In this document: one piece after another, positions 10,778 through 21,660 of the stretch
Layout of the letters: the number at the start of each line of letters is the position of its first letter
Numbering within the stretch: the stretch's first letter is position 1
Assembly: GCA_014529385.2 (NCBI GenBank)
Contig: CM043953.1
Coordinates: 115,914,049-115,978,048 of the forward strand
From: Adiantum capillus-veneris
Taxonomy: Eukaryota; Streptophyta; Polypodiopsida; Polypodiales; Pteridaceae
DNA length: 64,000 nucleotides
Direction of reading: 5' to 3'
Notes under the pieces: generated by a model
Databases searched by the model: none
Told to the model about the DNA's origin: nothing
What the model saw: the letters and a program-made list of their open reading frames with translations, nothing else
Made by a program: the position numbers and the translations under genes

Positions 10778-13743
10778 TCATGTACCATCATAGAGCATCT
10801 TTTCCAAAGAGAGTGCTTCAGAGTCCTTGATGAGATCTTCATTGTTTGGCCCCTCATAATTTTGGTTGGAGTTACACTCATGCTTTATGTAACAATACTT
10901 ACATGAGACAGTGGCTTTTGGACAGATCTTTGGTAGATCCTTTGGTAGAAGGCGACTCAAATAGGGCTTCAAGCGACACCCGTTTACCTTCCTGGAGTGC
11001 TCTTTACCATTCAAGTCCATAAGCTGATAGTAACTAGAATTGAAAGCCTTCTTGACTATGTATGGCCCTTGCCATCTAGTTTCAAACTTGGCATCAACAC
11101 GATTGTCAAGTCGATTGTCATACCTTAGCACAAGCTCTCCTTCCTTGATGCCTTTGTCCTTTAGTTTCTGGTCGTGCGTTTCTTTCGCTTGTGTGGCTTT
11201 CCTCTTGTAGCACTCATATGCTGCTTCTCTTTTCCACTCAAGCTTCACTAACGTAAGAAGTCGATCCATCCATACTTCTTGATCATCTTGTGCTCCTTTG
11301 CCATGAAGTCACATTGTTGGAATGTTGAGCTCGATAGGCTGCAAAGCCTCTTGACCATAGACCAAGTGAAATGTTGTGAACTCCGTGGCTTCCCTATATG
11401 TGGTTCGATATGCCCACAAGGCACCATCCAAGAAGTCATCCCATAATTTTGTCTTGTTTTGCACCATCTTTCTAATGATTCCTGCAATGACACCATTAGC
11501 CTTCTCTACCAAACCATTTGACTGTGGGTAGTATGGTGTGCTATGACGATGTAGAATGTGAAGCTCTTCACAAACTTCTGTGAGCAAGCCCTTCCTAAAC
11601 CCTGGACCATTATCAGAAACAATCTCCAAAGGTGTGCCAAATCTGCAACAAATGTGATTGTACACAAACTTGCTAACTGTCCTCTCATTCACTCTTGCCG
11701 CACTTTGAGCTTCCACCCACCTAGTCATATAGTCTACAGCCACTAGAATGTAGAGTTTACCATTTTTTGTCCTAGGCAGAGGACCCATAGCATCAATGCC
11801 CCACTTTTCAAAGGGTCCATTTGCAAGCACTATTTGCCTCGGGCCATGCACCAACCTTCTATTTCCATTTATCTGACAATTGTGACAGCTTTTACACCAA
11901 TGTTGAACATCCACATGCAAGCTTGGCCACACATACCCCGCAAGCAAAATCTTCTTCACAGTTGATTCTTGGGCAAAATGACCACCACATGCCTCTTCAT
12001 GCAAACCTTTTAGAATGGCTGGAATTTCCTCGATAGTTGGTACTCTTCTGCACACTTGATCCTTCCCTTTTTGATAGAGGGAGCCTTCTAGGAAGAGATA
12101 GAAACTTGCCTTCTTCATGAGTCTCCTCTTTTGAGCCTTCGTGAAGTCTTGTGGAAACTCACCCTCCAAAATGTAGCCAATAATGGGAGCCAATGACTCC
12201 AATCCCTGGTATCTCGGTTGCTTGACAGCTGCTGCCACCATGATGACCTGCACTTCTCTCTCAACACATGTAACTGCTTGTTGTGCAAGTAAATCGGCAT
12301 CTTCATTTTGTTTCCTCGGAATATGATATAGTTGCACTTCTTCAAATTGATTAAACATCCTACGAATGGCATGAACTTTTGTCCTTAATCTTTCATTCTT
12401 GCATGCCCAAATGCCTAAAATCTGTTTAACAATGAGAAGTGCATCTCCCTTTACCATGAGACGTTTTATCCCTTGGCCAATGCACATCTTCAAACCATGA
12501 AGTAGTGTGTCGTATTCTGCTTTATTGTTGCTAGTTGAACCTGGTAGATTGACCTTCTCTTTCATGACCACCTCTCCACTTGGGTTGAGCAACACTAGCC
12601 CTCCCCCTGCTTTCCCTGTGGCTCGTTGAAAAGCTCCATCAAAGAACAAGGTAAAAGCATTGGGAATACTTTTTGGTGGTGGCAATGGTAGGGTCTTTAC
12701 TTGAGGCACCTTAATTTCCTTCTCATGTACCCTATAAGTGAGAATCCCTACCAATTGTGCACGCACACTATCTTCTACCTTGAAAGAGTATTGGAACTCT
12801 TGCAACTCCATGATCCACTTTGAGATCCTATTACTAAGATTCATTTGAGATGACACCCAAGGGAACAAATTCTCTGCAGTGAGAATTACAAAAGGTTTTG
12901 GTAGCAGGTAGGATCTAAACTTTCTCACCGCAAACATGAGAGAAAGCATCATGAGTTCTGCTTCTGTGTAGTCTCTCTCCAAAGCATTCATGACCCTACT
13001 AGCAAAGTAGATGGGTCGCATCCTTGTACTGTGGGGATCTTGTTGTAGCAACACAGCACCAATTGTTTCCCTTCCAACACTAGAGCTAACAAAGAATGTG
13101 TACTCCCAACAAGGAGGCATGAGTGTTGGTAGCTCTGACAAAATGACTTTAATGTTACAAAAATACTCTTCAAGCTCATCAGACCATGCAAATTCTACTT
13201 GTTGTGTCAACTTTTGCAAAGGATGAAGCAGCTTCGAGGCTAAGTGAATGAAGCGTGACATATACTTCACCTTCTGAATGAAAGAGATGACCTCCTTAAG
13301 ACTCTTCGGTGATGGGAGCTCAATAAGAGCCTTTGCCTTTGAAGGATCCACCTCAATGCCTTTATAGGAAACCTTGTGACCGAGCAAGATCACTTCATCC
13401 TCACCTATGTGGCACTTGTCGGGGTTGAGTTGACCTCCCATGTCATAGATCTTCTTTAAACCTTCTTCTACCCTTTGTAGATACAATGATTTTGAGCTAT
13501 AAATGCAGAAATCATCAATGAACACCCTAATTGACTTTCCAAAGAATGCTTGAAACACCATGTTCATGAAACGTTGGAATGTTGTAGGAGCATTTGTCAG
13601 ACCAAATGGCATGACTCTAAAAGCATAACAACCACAAGGAGTGATAAAGATTGTTTTCAATTGATCTTCCAATGCGATACCTATTTGAAAGTAGCCTGAG
13701 TAGCCATCACACACAGTGTACTTCTCATGACCAGCTACCTCAT
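10778..13743 (-). pseudogene. Element A pol: RT, RNase H, second RNase H, integrase
   Basis: The minus-strand frame begins in RT at VCDGYSGYFQI and includes FIDDFCIYS (the YxDD-box equivalent). The first RNase H (FFVSSSVGRETIGAVLLQQ ... YTEAEL ... LTAENL) has lost two catalytic Asp positions. A second RNase H follows with LFFDGAF, NNKAEY, VKGDALL and HIPRKQNEDAD, keeping the acidic core. The integrase has a GGH...CKSCHNC zinc region and DDE motifs GIDAMG, VSDNGPGF and GLVEKANG. A TGA at 11309-11311 replaces the CGA seen in element C. The C-terminal tail, with a WQGPYIV-type segment, ends at 10778. Upstream the frame is broken by a 1-bp deletion near 13760. Confidence 0.9.
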
Positions 13744-14217
13744 TTAGTATCTCATCCTGAAATGGGAGGGGAAGTGATCTCTTTTTGTTGCCTCATTGAG
13801 TGGACGGTAATCCACACACATCCTCCACTTGCCATTTTTCTTAGGAGTGACAACAACAGGAGATACCCACTCTGAATTCTCCACTGGATAAATGAAACCT
13901 GCTGCTAGAAGCTTTCTTACCTCCTTGAGTAAAGCCTGCTCCTTGATGACTCCTAGCCTTCGTAGCTTCTGAGACTTAGGTGTGGCCTTTGGCTTCAACT
14001 CAATTTTGTGTTGAACAGCATCTACTCCACGCACATCGGTGTAGTCTTTAGCAAAAAGCCTAGGAAATTTCCTTAGCACACATTTGAACTCCTCTCTTTC
14101 ATCCTTTGTAAGTGTTGTAGATAGCATACCTTCTAGCATTCTTTCATCTTCCACTTTTTGGTTCTCTTGGGAACCTACCTCCTCCAAACCTTGACAAGAG
14201 GTCTCTTGGTTGGTTGG
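13744..14217 (-). pseudogene. Element A RT N-terminal segment
   Basis: This piece is in the same frame as Gag-Pro and starts just after the TAG at 14218-14220. It covers the RT entry motifs LRRLGVIKEQALLKEVRKLL, GFIYPVENSEWVSPVV, KKNGKWRMCVDYRPLN and RDHFP. A missing base in a C-run (TTCCCCTCCC, against TTTCCCCTCCC at 33221-33231) shifts the frame before DEILNEV. The same deletion is present in element C (near 27900), so it predates their separation or came with a duplication. Confidence 0.85.
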
Positions 14218-16056
14218 CTAAAACCTTACCCCCATGACTTCGATGGAAGACTCCTCTTCAGTAATTATGCCGCTACTTTCTTCTTCTGAAGTGTTACCGG
14301 TCCAACCTTCTTCCGTCTCACTTTGAGATGATTCTTCATGGAGCTCCTCTTGGCGTTGCTCCTTCATGTCAAAGACAACCTTCTTATGATTGTCGTTCCT
14401 ACAAATTAGCTTTCCACTCTCCCAATCCTGCAAAGCTCGCATTTTCATTAGCCATGGTCTCCCTAGGATAAATGGGTAACCATTTCCTTTGATAGACATG
14501 ACATAGAAATCCACTTCCTTCTTAATGCCAAAGGCCTCCACAAAAACATTTTTACAAATGCCTACACACCTAGCCTTGCTATTGTTTGCCATCTTGACCT
14601 TAATTTCAGGTGTCTCATGGATGTGCATGCCTAGTTTTTGCATGAGTCCCTCTGTCATGATGCAAATTTGTGCACCCCCATCCACTAGACCTTTCCTAAC
14701 CAATCTCCCTTTTATGTAACAATCTAGCACAGGTGTAATGTCCTCATTCATTTCAGCTTGTGCAATTTTTACAACAGGCACACTCTCTTTTACCTTTCTC
14801 CTAGTGCTAACTGCCCTTGTTAAATCCCTCCTAACTTGTGGACATAATGCAAGAAATTGAGGCCATGAGATATCAGGACCCTTACCTCTCATGTCTTCCA
14901 ACAGGTTGTATGGAGCCATTCCATGTCCAAGAGGAAAGTCTTGGAGGTTGATACGACGTCGAGTCCTCTTAGGTTCCTTGGTCTCCTTTGCCTTCTTTTC
15001 TCGTCCATGGTCACTTTGTGATGTAACTCCTTCTTTCTCCTTACCTTTCCCTCGGCCACGCTTAATGCCATTGGCTTCCATGTCAACCTCATTTGAATTT
15101 GTCACCTCTACCACATGCACATTTGGATCTGGAAAAGGTGGAACTCCTTCTACCCCTCGTGGAGGTGGTCTTGGTCCATTTGGCCTTTGTAGAAGCCTTG
15201 GTTGTTGATCAGCTCCTTCTCCTGCATTCATCACTGGGTAATTCAAGTTAGGTCTCCTTGGCTCTCCACGGGGCCAAGGACAATTATACATCCCATGTCC
15301 AGACTCACCTCAATTCCAACATTGCAAGACTCTCCTAGGTCGTGGGTCTCGCTCTTCAGACTTCTTTGCTTGTCCCTTTGGACCTACAGCTTGTGCAAGG
15401 TGAATTGACAAGCTGCTTAAAGATTCATTTAACTTCTCCATCACTTTAGCCGTTACCTCAGGAAGCTCCCTAGATGTTGATGCTTGTGACTTACCTTTGG
15501 GTCTAAGACCTTCTATTGGAACCTCCCCTCTTAAGCACTTGAGTTTCCTATATTTCTCAGCAGCCCTAGTTTCAGCTGCATCAAAGGTAGCAGGTGCACC
15601 CGTCTCAACTTTTACCTTAAGGTCAGGAAAGAGTCCGGCTATGAACCTCTCCTTCTTTAGAAATTCTGCACCATCACCAGGGTTAGCAACATTTCGTATC
15701 CATAGAGCCCAAAGACGTAGGAACTCTTGCTTGTACAAGTAGTAGTCATCTAAGTCTTTTTGCTTATGAGAAACAATGTCTTGCCATAATTTTTGAGTGT
15801 TTTGGGGATCAAAGAAGTATTTCTTGAAACGATTCAAAAATTCCGTGTAATTCCCTTTAACTTCCTCAGGCAAAGAGTCAAACCAAGTGCTAGCATCTTT
15901 CCTAAGGACCACCTCAAACATTTCTACACGTTCTTGATCAGTTACTATCCTCTTGATACGGCAAGACATATTGAAATTCGCTAGAAATAATTCTGCATCC
16001 TCTCCAGGCTCTCCAAAGAAAAGAGGATATCCAGACATTTGGCGTTGGCTCTCCAT
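14218..16056 (-). pseudogene. Element A Gag-protease
   Basis: The start is taken as MESQRQMSGYP at 16056, matching the start used for element B; an in-frame Met 26 codons upstream is less likely. The Gag domain and CX2CX4HX4C knuckle are followed by a basic linker (RTRRRINLQDFPLGHG) and a retropepsin-like protease with VDGGAQICIM as the active-site loop and PFILGRPWL near its end. A TGA at 15310-15312 replaces the second Cys codon of the knuckle. The TAG at 14218-14220 ends Gag-Pro in frame with the RT segment, so it may be a readthrough stop. Confidence 0.87.
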
Positions 16057-16140
16057 TGAATTGATTTCAAAGTGACGCGTTTTTGTTTTTTCTTTCTTTA
16101 AAAGATTTACACAATAATATTTTCTAAATTGCAATCTATT

Positions 16141-16359
16141 CTACAACAAAATAAAAATATTCACATCAAATGACCTATGATAATCAATAAGAGGTAGAAT
16201 GACAGGGTTTGGTGACGCGAGAATTTCTCCTACTCTTTGGGCACCAAACATGAATACCATACGTTGTTGAAAATGGATTTTTCTACTAATTGCAATGTTT
16301 ACTCTAATGTGTGGAGTGAAATGAAAGGGAAAAACCTGTATTCCTGGGCCATTATCCAT
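16141..16359 (-). CDS. ORF0b of element A
   Basis: This intact 72-codon copy of ORF0b differs from the element-B copy at only a few residues (for example GIQVF for GIEVF). It ends 84 bp before the gag start at 16056. It is open although the gag and pol of the same element carry stops. One intact copy of this length is weak evidence by itself. Confidence 0.6.
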   Translation of the reverse strand: MDNGPGIQVFPFHFTPHIRVNIAISRKIHFQQRMVFMFGAQRVGEILASPNPVILPLIDYHRSFDVNIFILL

Positions 16360-16380
16360 GGTCTATGCATGACCTAATTC

Positions 16381-16578
16381 TTAAAAAAAAACAAAAATAT
16401 AGACGTCCAAACTAAGGTCGTGCCTAATGAGAGGCAAACTAAAAGGATTTACTGATGCGTTTATCTCTACCAACCTAGAAGGACCTAAAATTCTACGAAT
16501 TACTCGCTGAAATTGCAACTTAGTACTAACAATTATGTGTACCTTTTGCCTTGCAATGGGAATGAAGGGATCATACAA
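16381..16578 (-). CDS. ORF0a of element A
   Basis: This open 65-codon copy of ORF0a starts at MYDPFIPIARQK; the first codons of the element-B version are altered here. It is followed by ORF0b in the same order and spacing as in element B. Substitutions include RRILGPSRLVEIN for RTILGPLRLAEIN. Its function is unknown. Confidence 0.5.
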   Translation of the reverse strand: MYDPFIPIARQKVHIIVSTKLQFQRVIRRILGPSRLVEINASVNPFSLPLIRHDLSLDVYIFVFF

Positions 16579-16648
16579 ATTCTCTTGATTGATTCAAGCT
16601 ACTTGATTATGCTAAAGGTTGAGCCTTCACAAAACATACACAAGCCGT

Positions 16649-16666
16649 TCCTCAGTGCGGGCACCA
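16649..16666 (-). promoter_or_regulatory. Primer-binding site of element A
   Basis: On the minus strand it reads TGGTGCCCGCACTGAGGA, one base different from the family-1a and family-2 site. It lies four bases inside the 5' LTR end at 16671. Element C has the same variant at 30784-30801. Confidence 0.75.
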
Positions 16667-16670
16667 AAAT

Positions 16671-16928
16671 TGAGGCGGTCTGGGGCGGGCAACAAGAGAT
16701 GCGACCTCTAAACACCCCTCAAGGCTCCCGTGCTACTCAATTGGGGCTGGGGCAACCACAAGCACAACAAAACAACAAACCCACAGCCAAATCCCAACTA
16801 CACAAGGGGCACCACCTAGTTTAAGAGCGAACTAGGACGCAAAAGAGGAGAATCGTTAGAGCAATCCACAAACAAGCAAGGAATTTACACTAACCCTAAC
16901 ACCAATGGAACACTCTCACACACTAAAA

Positions 16929-16974
<46 letters not shown>

Positions 16975-19276
16975 TGTACAACTTAGCTTCAACTTTATAT
17001 TTTGCACAAAAGGAACTTAGAGCTTGCCGAATCAAGTGACAAGATTTGGTTATAGCATCACTAGCACATTGTCTTAAGGTTATGGGAGCCCTCTCACCAT
17101 CCACCCTCTTACAATGGTAGCCAAACAATAGCCAATGAATCACAAGAAACAAAACAACAACCTTCAATGAAACAAGTCACCTTATGAAGCTGAATGAGTT
17201 TGCCAAGCCAAATTGGAGGAGAAGCGTGAGCCTTTGGAAATGAATTGCACCCAAAACTACCAATTCATTGATGTTGGGGTAGATACAACAATGGTAGGAA
17301 GAATATCTTCTACTCGCACTCACTCAAACTAGCTCAAGATTTTCTATGCACCAAAGTGATGGTGTATAGAAAGCTTACTCTCTCTTTACAACCAAGATAG
17401 AACTGGCTACGCTTAATCTAGTGTGCAATGGTATAGTGATGTCTTTTTCAAGGAGGAATGGGTTCTATTTATAGGTTTTAGAAGCCTTGATTAGGATTAA
17501 GCCTAATCAATTTTATTAGGAAAGATCAAGGATTATGAATTTTTATGAATTTCAAATAAGAGTGGGGTCTCTCTTATCTCTTGAGTCACATGGATGTGGG
17601 CTCAAGTAAGAGAATTATTGATGTGGTGAAAGGAGAGAAGCTTCCATGGGAGTGAGTGAATTTGGTTTACTTGTGCGGTTGCCTACTCCATATGTTGATA
17701 GTGTGGGTGCATTTTTACAAGAGAAGTTAGTTTGTTAGTGGTAATAATCACTAGAATTGTTTGTGATACATTTACAATGGGTAGGATGAGTTGATTTGAT
17801 GAAGGAAGAGGGGTGAATTAAAAGAGAATCATTGAGATGGTGAAGCTTTGAAGAAGCTTGAACTCACCCTTGTGTAGATTGTGGAAAAAATGACCGCTGG
17901 TCTTCTTCTTCTTCTTCGCTTCTTTACGCCCCTGCCACGGTTGACCACCACGATGAAAAGAGGATTTGTTGATGAAAATCCTCAATTTGCAGAAGTTGTC
18001 ATGGTTAAGATGATGAATTTTAGATATTTTTAGGAGAGATAAATGAAATTGTAACATAGAAGCAATAGAGAGAGACATGGAGAGGGTGTATGTATGTAGA
18101 GGTTTATAAAAGAACTATAGGGATGAGAGAGAAGGGTAATGGTGAAGAGGGTGGGAGAAGCCATGGAAATTGCAGGTTTGAGTGAGGGAAGGAGAGGGAG
18201 GGATGTGTAAGAGTGAGTAGGTGTGTGGAAGGGTGAGAGAAGACTAAGGGCTACTTGTGAGAAAAGTGGGCAGACTGGGGTCCACTCAAAAAATCATAGT
18301 TCACCGCTGGTAGCTCCAAAAATCATGAAAAAATTTGAGGTGATTATTCAGAGCGTGGGATACATTTTCTCTTTAGACCACCACTCCAAATTCGAAGTGG
18401 AGATAGGTGCCAAAATTCTCACCAAAAAGCCTGTTTTTTATGCCTGCAAAAGTCTTTTAGTGGCCCCCTCCTTTGTTGAATTTGTACAATGCATCCAAGA
18501 GTGAGCCCCTCCTTTGTCATATCATAATACAAAGCATCCAAGTTGCCCTTGACACATGCATGGAGGAGGATTATTGGTGGATAAAGAAATATATACATGG
18601 TGGAACTAGTGTATGGGCTATTCATGGACTTTAGCTCAATGAGCACATGGTGTTAGAATAATGAGTAAAAATAATAATAAAAATATGGAGGAGTTATGGA
18701 TATGGAAAGATATTGGAATCATATGATATGGTCCCTCTTTGAATTATTTTGGGTGAAAGAGGAAAAGGTATGCAAGTAAATGATATAATAAATGTGACCA
18801 ACGAGTAGAAATCAATTTTTTGTTTTCACGAGGGTGAGGGTGAAAATGTGCGGGTGATTTTTATAAAAGAAAAAATATAAGGTTAGAGTATGTACACATT
18901 AAAAATATAATTATGGTGTAAGAGGATGAAAGAAGGTGTACATAGGTTTAATAAAAACACACACCTAAGTAGAAATATTTAAATAAAATACCAAAATAAT
19001 TATAAAAAATCCCTATATTTAGGCCATATATACAATGAAATATTTACACACAAAGAGGCCATAATATACTTTTATTTTTTTATTTTGTTTATTTTTTGGC
19101 TCAACTAGCCCAGTGACTAGCTAGCTGAGGGTTTTTAAGAAGATATGGGAAAAGCCCCCTAACTCACACACGCCTATGTACAGTGAAATGGTAGGGATAG
19201 CCATAGCGTTTGGGTGCATTTGGTAGGGTGGAGTAAGTTACTATGGAAATTATGGAGAGCCGAAAAACGGCTATCA
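16671..19276 (-). repeat. Element A 5' LTR
   Basis: This 2,606-bp partner of the LTR at 8122-10749 has the same TG...CA ends. Small differences between the two include the GA-tract length, a missing GTGTGGTACG-like stretch near 17405 and scattered substitutions. The insertion is therefore not very recent. There are no genes inside. Confidence 0.88.
16932..16971 (-). repeat. GA microsatellite in LTR, 40 bp
   Basis: This is the counterpart of 8383-8436 in the paired LTR of the same element. Confidence 0.9.
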
Positions 19277-19917
19277 ATATCTCATGGCCTCAGTTTCTTG
19301 CATTATGCCCACAAGTTAGGAGGGATTTAACAAAGGCAGTTAGCACTAGGAGAAAGGTAAAAGAGAGTTTTCCTTTTGTAAAATTGCACATGCTGAAATG
19401 AACGAGGATATTACACCTGTGCTAGATTGTTACATAAAAGGAAGATTGGTTACAAAAGGTCTAGTGGATGGGGGTGCACAAATTTGCATCATGACAGAAG
19501 GGCTTATGCAAAGACTAGGCATGCACATCCATGAGACACCTGAAATCAAAGTGAAAATGGCAAACAATAGCAAGGCTAGGTGCGTACGCATTTATAAAAA
19601 TGTTTTTGTGGAGGCCTTTGGCATTAAGAAGGCAGTGGATTTCTATGTCATGTCTACCATGGGAAATGGTTACCCATTTATCCTAGGAAGACCATGGCTA
19701 ATGAAAATGCGAGCTTTGCAGGATTGGGAGAGTGGAAAGCTAATTTGCAGGAATGACAATCACAAGAAGGTTGTCTTTGACATGAAGGAGCAACGCCAAG
19801 AGGAGCTCCATGAAGAATCATCTAGAAGTGAGACGGAAGAAGATTGGACTGAAAACACTTCAGAAGAAGAAAGTAGCGGCAGCATTACTGAAGAGGAGAT
19901 GGTACATGAATATACCA
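19277..19917 (+). pseudogene. Element B protease region (continuation of the gag at 6936)
   Basis: The frame interrupted at 8121 resumes here after ATAT. A one-base loss near 19382 precedes an open stretch from 19398 with MNEDITPVLDCYIKGRL, VDGGAQICIM, the flap-like region and PFILGRPWL. An acidic tail (ESSRSETEED) follows. At about 19905 the sequence jumps directly to the 3' end of pol (GGTACATGAATATACCATC) and the polypurine tract. RT, both RNase H domains and integrase are deleted, about 3.4 kb relative to element A. Element B cannot encode its own replication. Confidence 0.82.
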
Positions 19918-19937
19918 TCATCCTGGGGGAGAGCTAA
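19918..19937 (+). promoter_or_regulatory. Polypurine tract before the second family-1a LTR
   Basis: CATCCTGGGGGAGAGCTAA directly precedes TGATAGCC at 19938. The same run precedes the LTR at 36239. Confidence 0.65.
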
Positions 19938-21618
19938 TGATAGCCGTTCTTTCGGCTCTCTGTAAATGCCATAGTGAGTTATCTCACCCTATCAAATCAC
20001 TCAAACACTGTGGTTACCCTCACCCTTTCATTGTATATAGGTGCGTGTGAGTTAGGGGACTTTTCCCATATCTCCTTACTGAAATAAAAAACCCTCAATT
20101 AGCTAGTCATTGGGCTAGTTGACCCAAAAAAATATAAAATATAAAAAATATAAGTATATTATGGCCCATGCGTATGTAAATATTTCTTTGTATATAGGGC
20201 CTAAATAAAAGGATTTTTCATAATTATTTTGGTATTTATTTAAATATTTCTACCTAGGTGTGTGTTATTTATGCTCTGTACATTGCCTCACCATTACCAC
20301 AATTTTTCTTACCATTTTTCATACTCTTTATTCCATATAGAAATATTTTCATGTAAGCTTCTCTTATATTTGGTGTAACTCCACCCCAACAAAAATCCAA
20401 AAAAACTAGTTTTATTTATGTGTATTTTTTCACTATTGTGATTTTTCCCTTCCTACATCTTTTTTTTTTTTTTCTAAAAAATTAGAATACCAAAAGTATT
20501 TATCTTTTTATGGTAGCCTCATAATGAGAGAGATTTCTTTTGACCCCTTTATATTTTTTCCACTTATATTATTTATATTTGACATGTACATATTTTTTGG
20601 ACCCCTCAATATTTGATTTTCTTATTTGTACTATTCACTTATATCATGATCTCAACAATATCTTCAATTATAGACCTACCAAATAAGGTCAAGGGTAGGT
20701 GGCATGCATACATGCACTATGGAGGGCTCACTCTTGGAGGTATTCAAAAGAATCATCCAAAGAAGGACCCCACAAGGACCTTGTGCAGTGGAAAAAAACG
20801 GTCGGTTTTGCTGAATTTTTAAAGTTCACTTGCTCTCCAAATTTGAAAAGGTGATACAAACAAAAGTTGTAGCTCGTGGACTGGACTTTTGCCTCAAATT
20901 TTTTCATATTTTTTTGAGCTACGAGCTGTGAGCTATGATTTTATTAGTGGACCCTAGTTTTCCCATGCTATGCAGCCACACTCTCTCTTCCACTTTATCA
21001 TTTTCCTCTTTCACACACACTTCTCCGCTCATCATCCCCACCTCTCTCACCACTCCTCTCTGCACCCAACTCACCTTCTCCTGAACCTTGAAGAATAAGA
21101 GAAACCATGGTGAACTCATACCTCCCACACACAATTGCATTCCAAAATTGACCACCTAGTCTCATTTTTCCTCCTCCAATTTACCCATATCTATCAAAAA
21201 AACCACAAAATTCAGCCTCTTCTCTTAAAAGATAGCATCATGGTGGTTGATTACTCAGCTTCAATTACCTTGTCTCTCAAGGAAGGTCAAGAGTGGAGAA
21301 AAAATGTACCGTCAAAGCTAGTGGACCGTCAACAAGCGTCAAAATTGGCCCTACTCAAGACACTTGGAGCATCAACCTTGTAAGAAATCCACCTTTTCTT
21401 ACCTCTTAAGAGTTTTTCTTCCTTATTTGTATCCTACATGGATACTCCCATTGTAAATATCCAATTCCATTTGTAAATTAATACTAACACTAACCCACTA
21501 TGAAAACTCCTATCACCTCCATTTCTCTCCTCTCTCTTTCCCCACCAACTTCTTGATAATTCCAAGCAAAAGAAATTAGAAAAATTGCTGAAAATCTAAC
21601 CCAACCATGGTTAGAGAA
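19938..21618 (+). repeat. Second family-1a LTR, left part
   Basis: This matches the first about 1.68 kb of the family-1a LTR. It breaks off just upstream of where the TATA box should be (GGTTAGAGAAGTAA against GGTTAGAGGAGTAACCC at 37913). The remainder of this LTR resumes at about 31975, so roughly 250 bp of LTR were lost and 10.4 kb gained. Confidence 0.8.
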
Positions 21619-21660
21619 GTAAGTCACAAGTATCAAAGGTAAGTCACAAGCATCAACATC
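21619..21660 (+). other. Repair-like junction with short tandem filler
   Basis: The sequence AAGTCACAAGTATCAAAGGT is followed at once by AAGTCACAAGCATCAACATC. The second copy is authentic gag (compare 7500-7520). The first is an imperfect duplicate that bridges LTR and gag. This pattern suggests template slippage during double-strand-break repair. Confidence 0.6.

Larger units (their letters stand above)
8122..19276 (-). mobile_element. Element A: full-length family-1b Tat-lineage LTR retrotransposon
   Basis: This 11,155-bp minus-strand element has two LTRs (8122-10749 and 16671-19276), a PBS next to the 5' LTR, a G-rich polypurine tract next to the 3' LTR, and a perfect ATAT duplication. 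The internal order read on the minus strand is ORF0a, ORF0b, Gag, protease, RT, RNase H, second RNase H, integrase. The second RNase H placed between RNase H and integrase marks the Tat lineage. Lesions are a stop in the zinc knuckle (15310), a 1-bp deletion in RT (near 13760) and a stop in the C-terminal region (11309). A TAG between Pro and RT may be ancestral. Confidence 0.9.

Noticed and set aside
11558-12036. Plus-strand ORFs opposite the element-A pol (and the same ORFs in element C and, inverted, element D)
   Set aside because: They recur only because the pol sequence recurs. The conserved RT, RNase H and integrase motifs lie on the other strand.
14891-15208. 105-codon plus-strand ORF, repeated at 7784-8146 and 21925-22308 in the opposite sense
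   Set aside because: It is antisense to the Gag linker, whose knuckle and basic motifs define the real frame.
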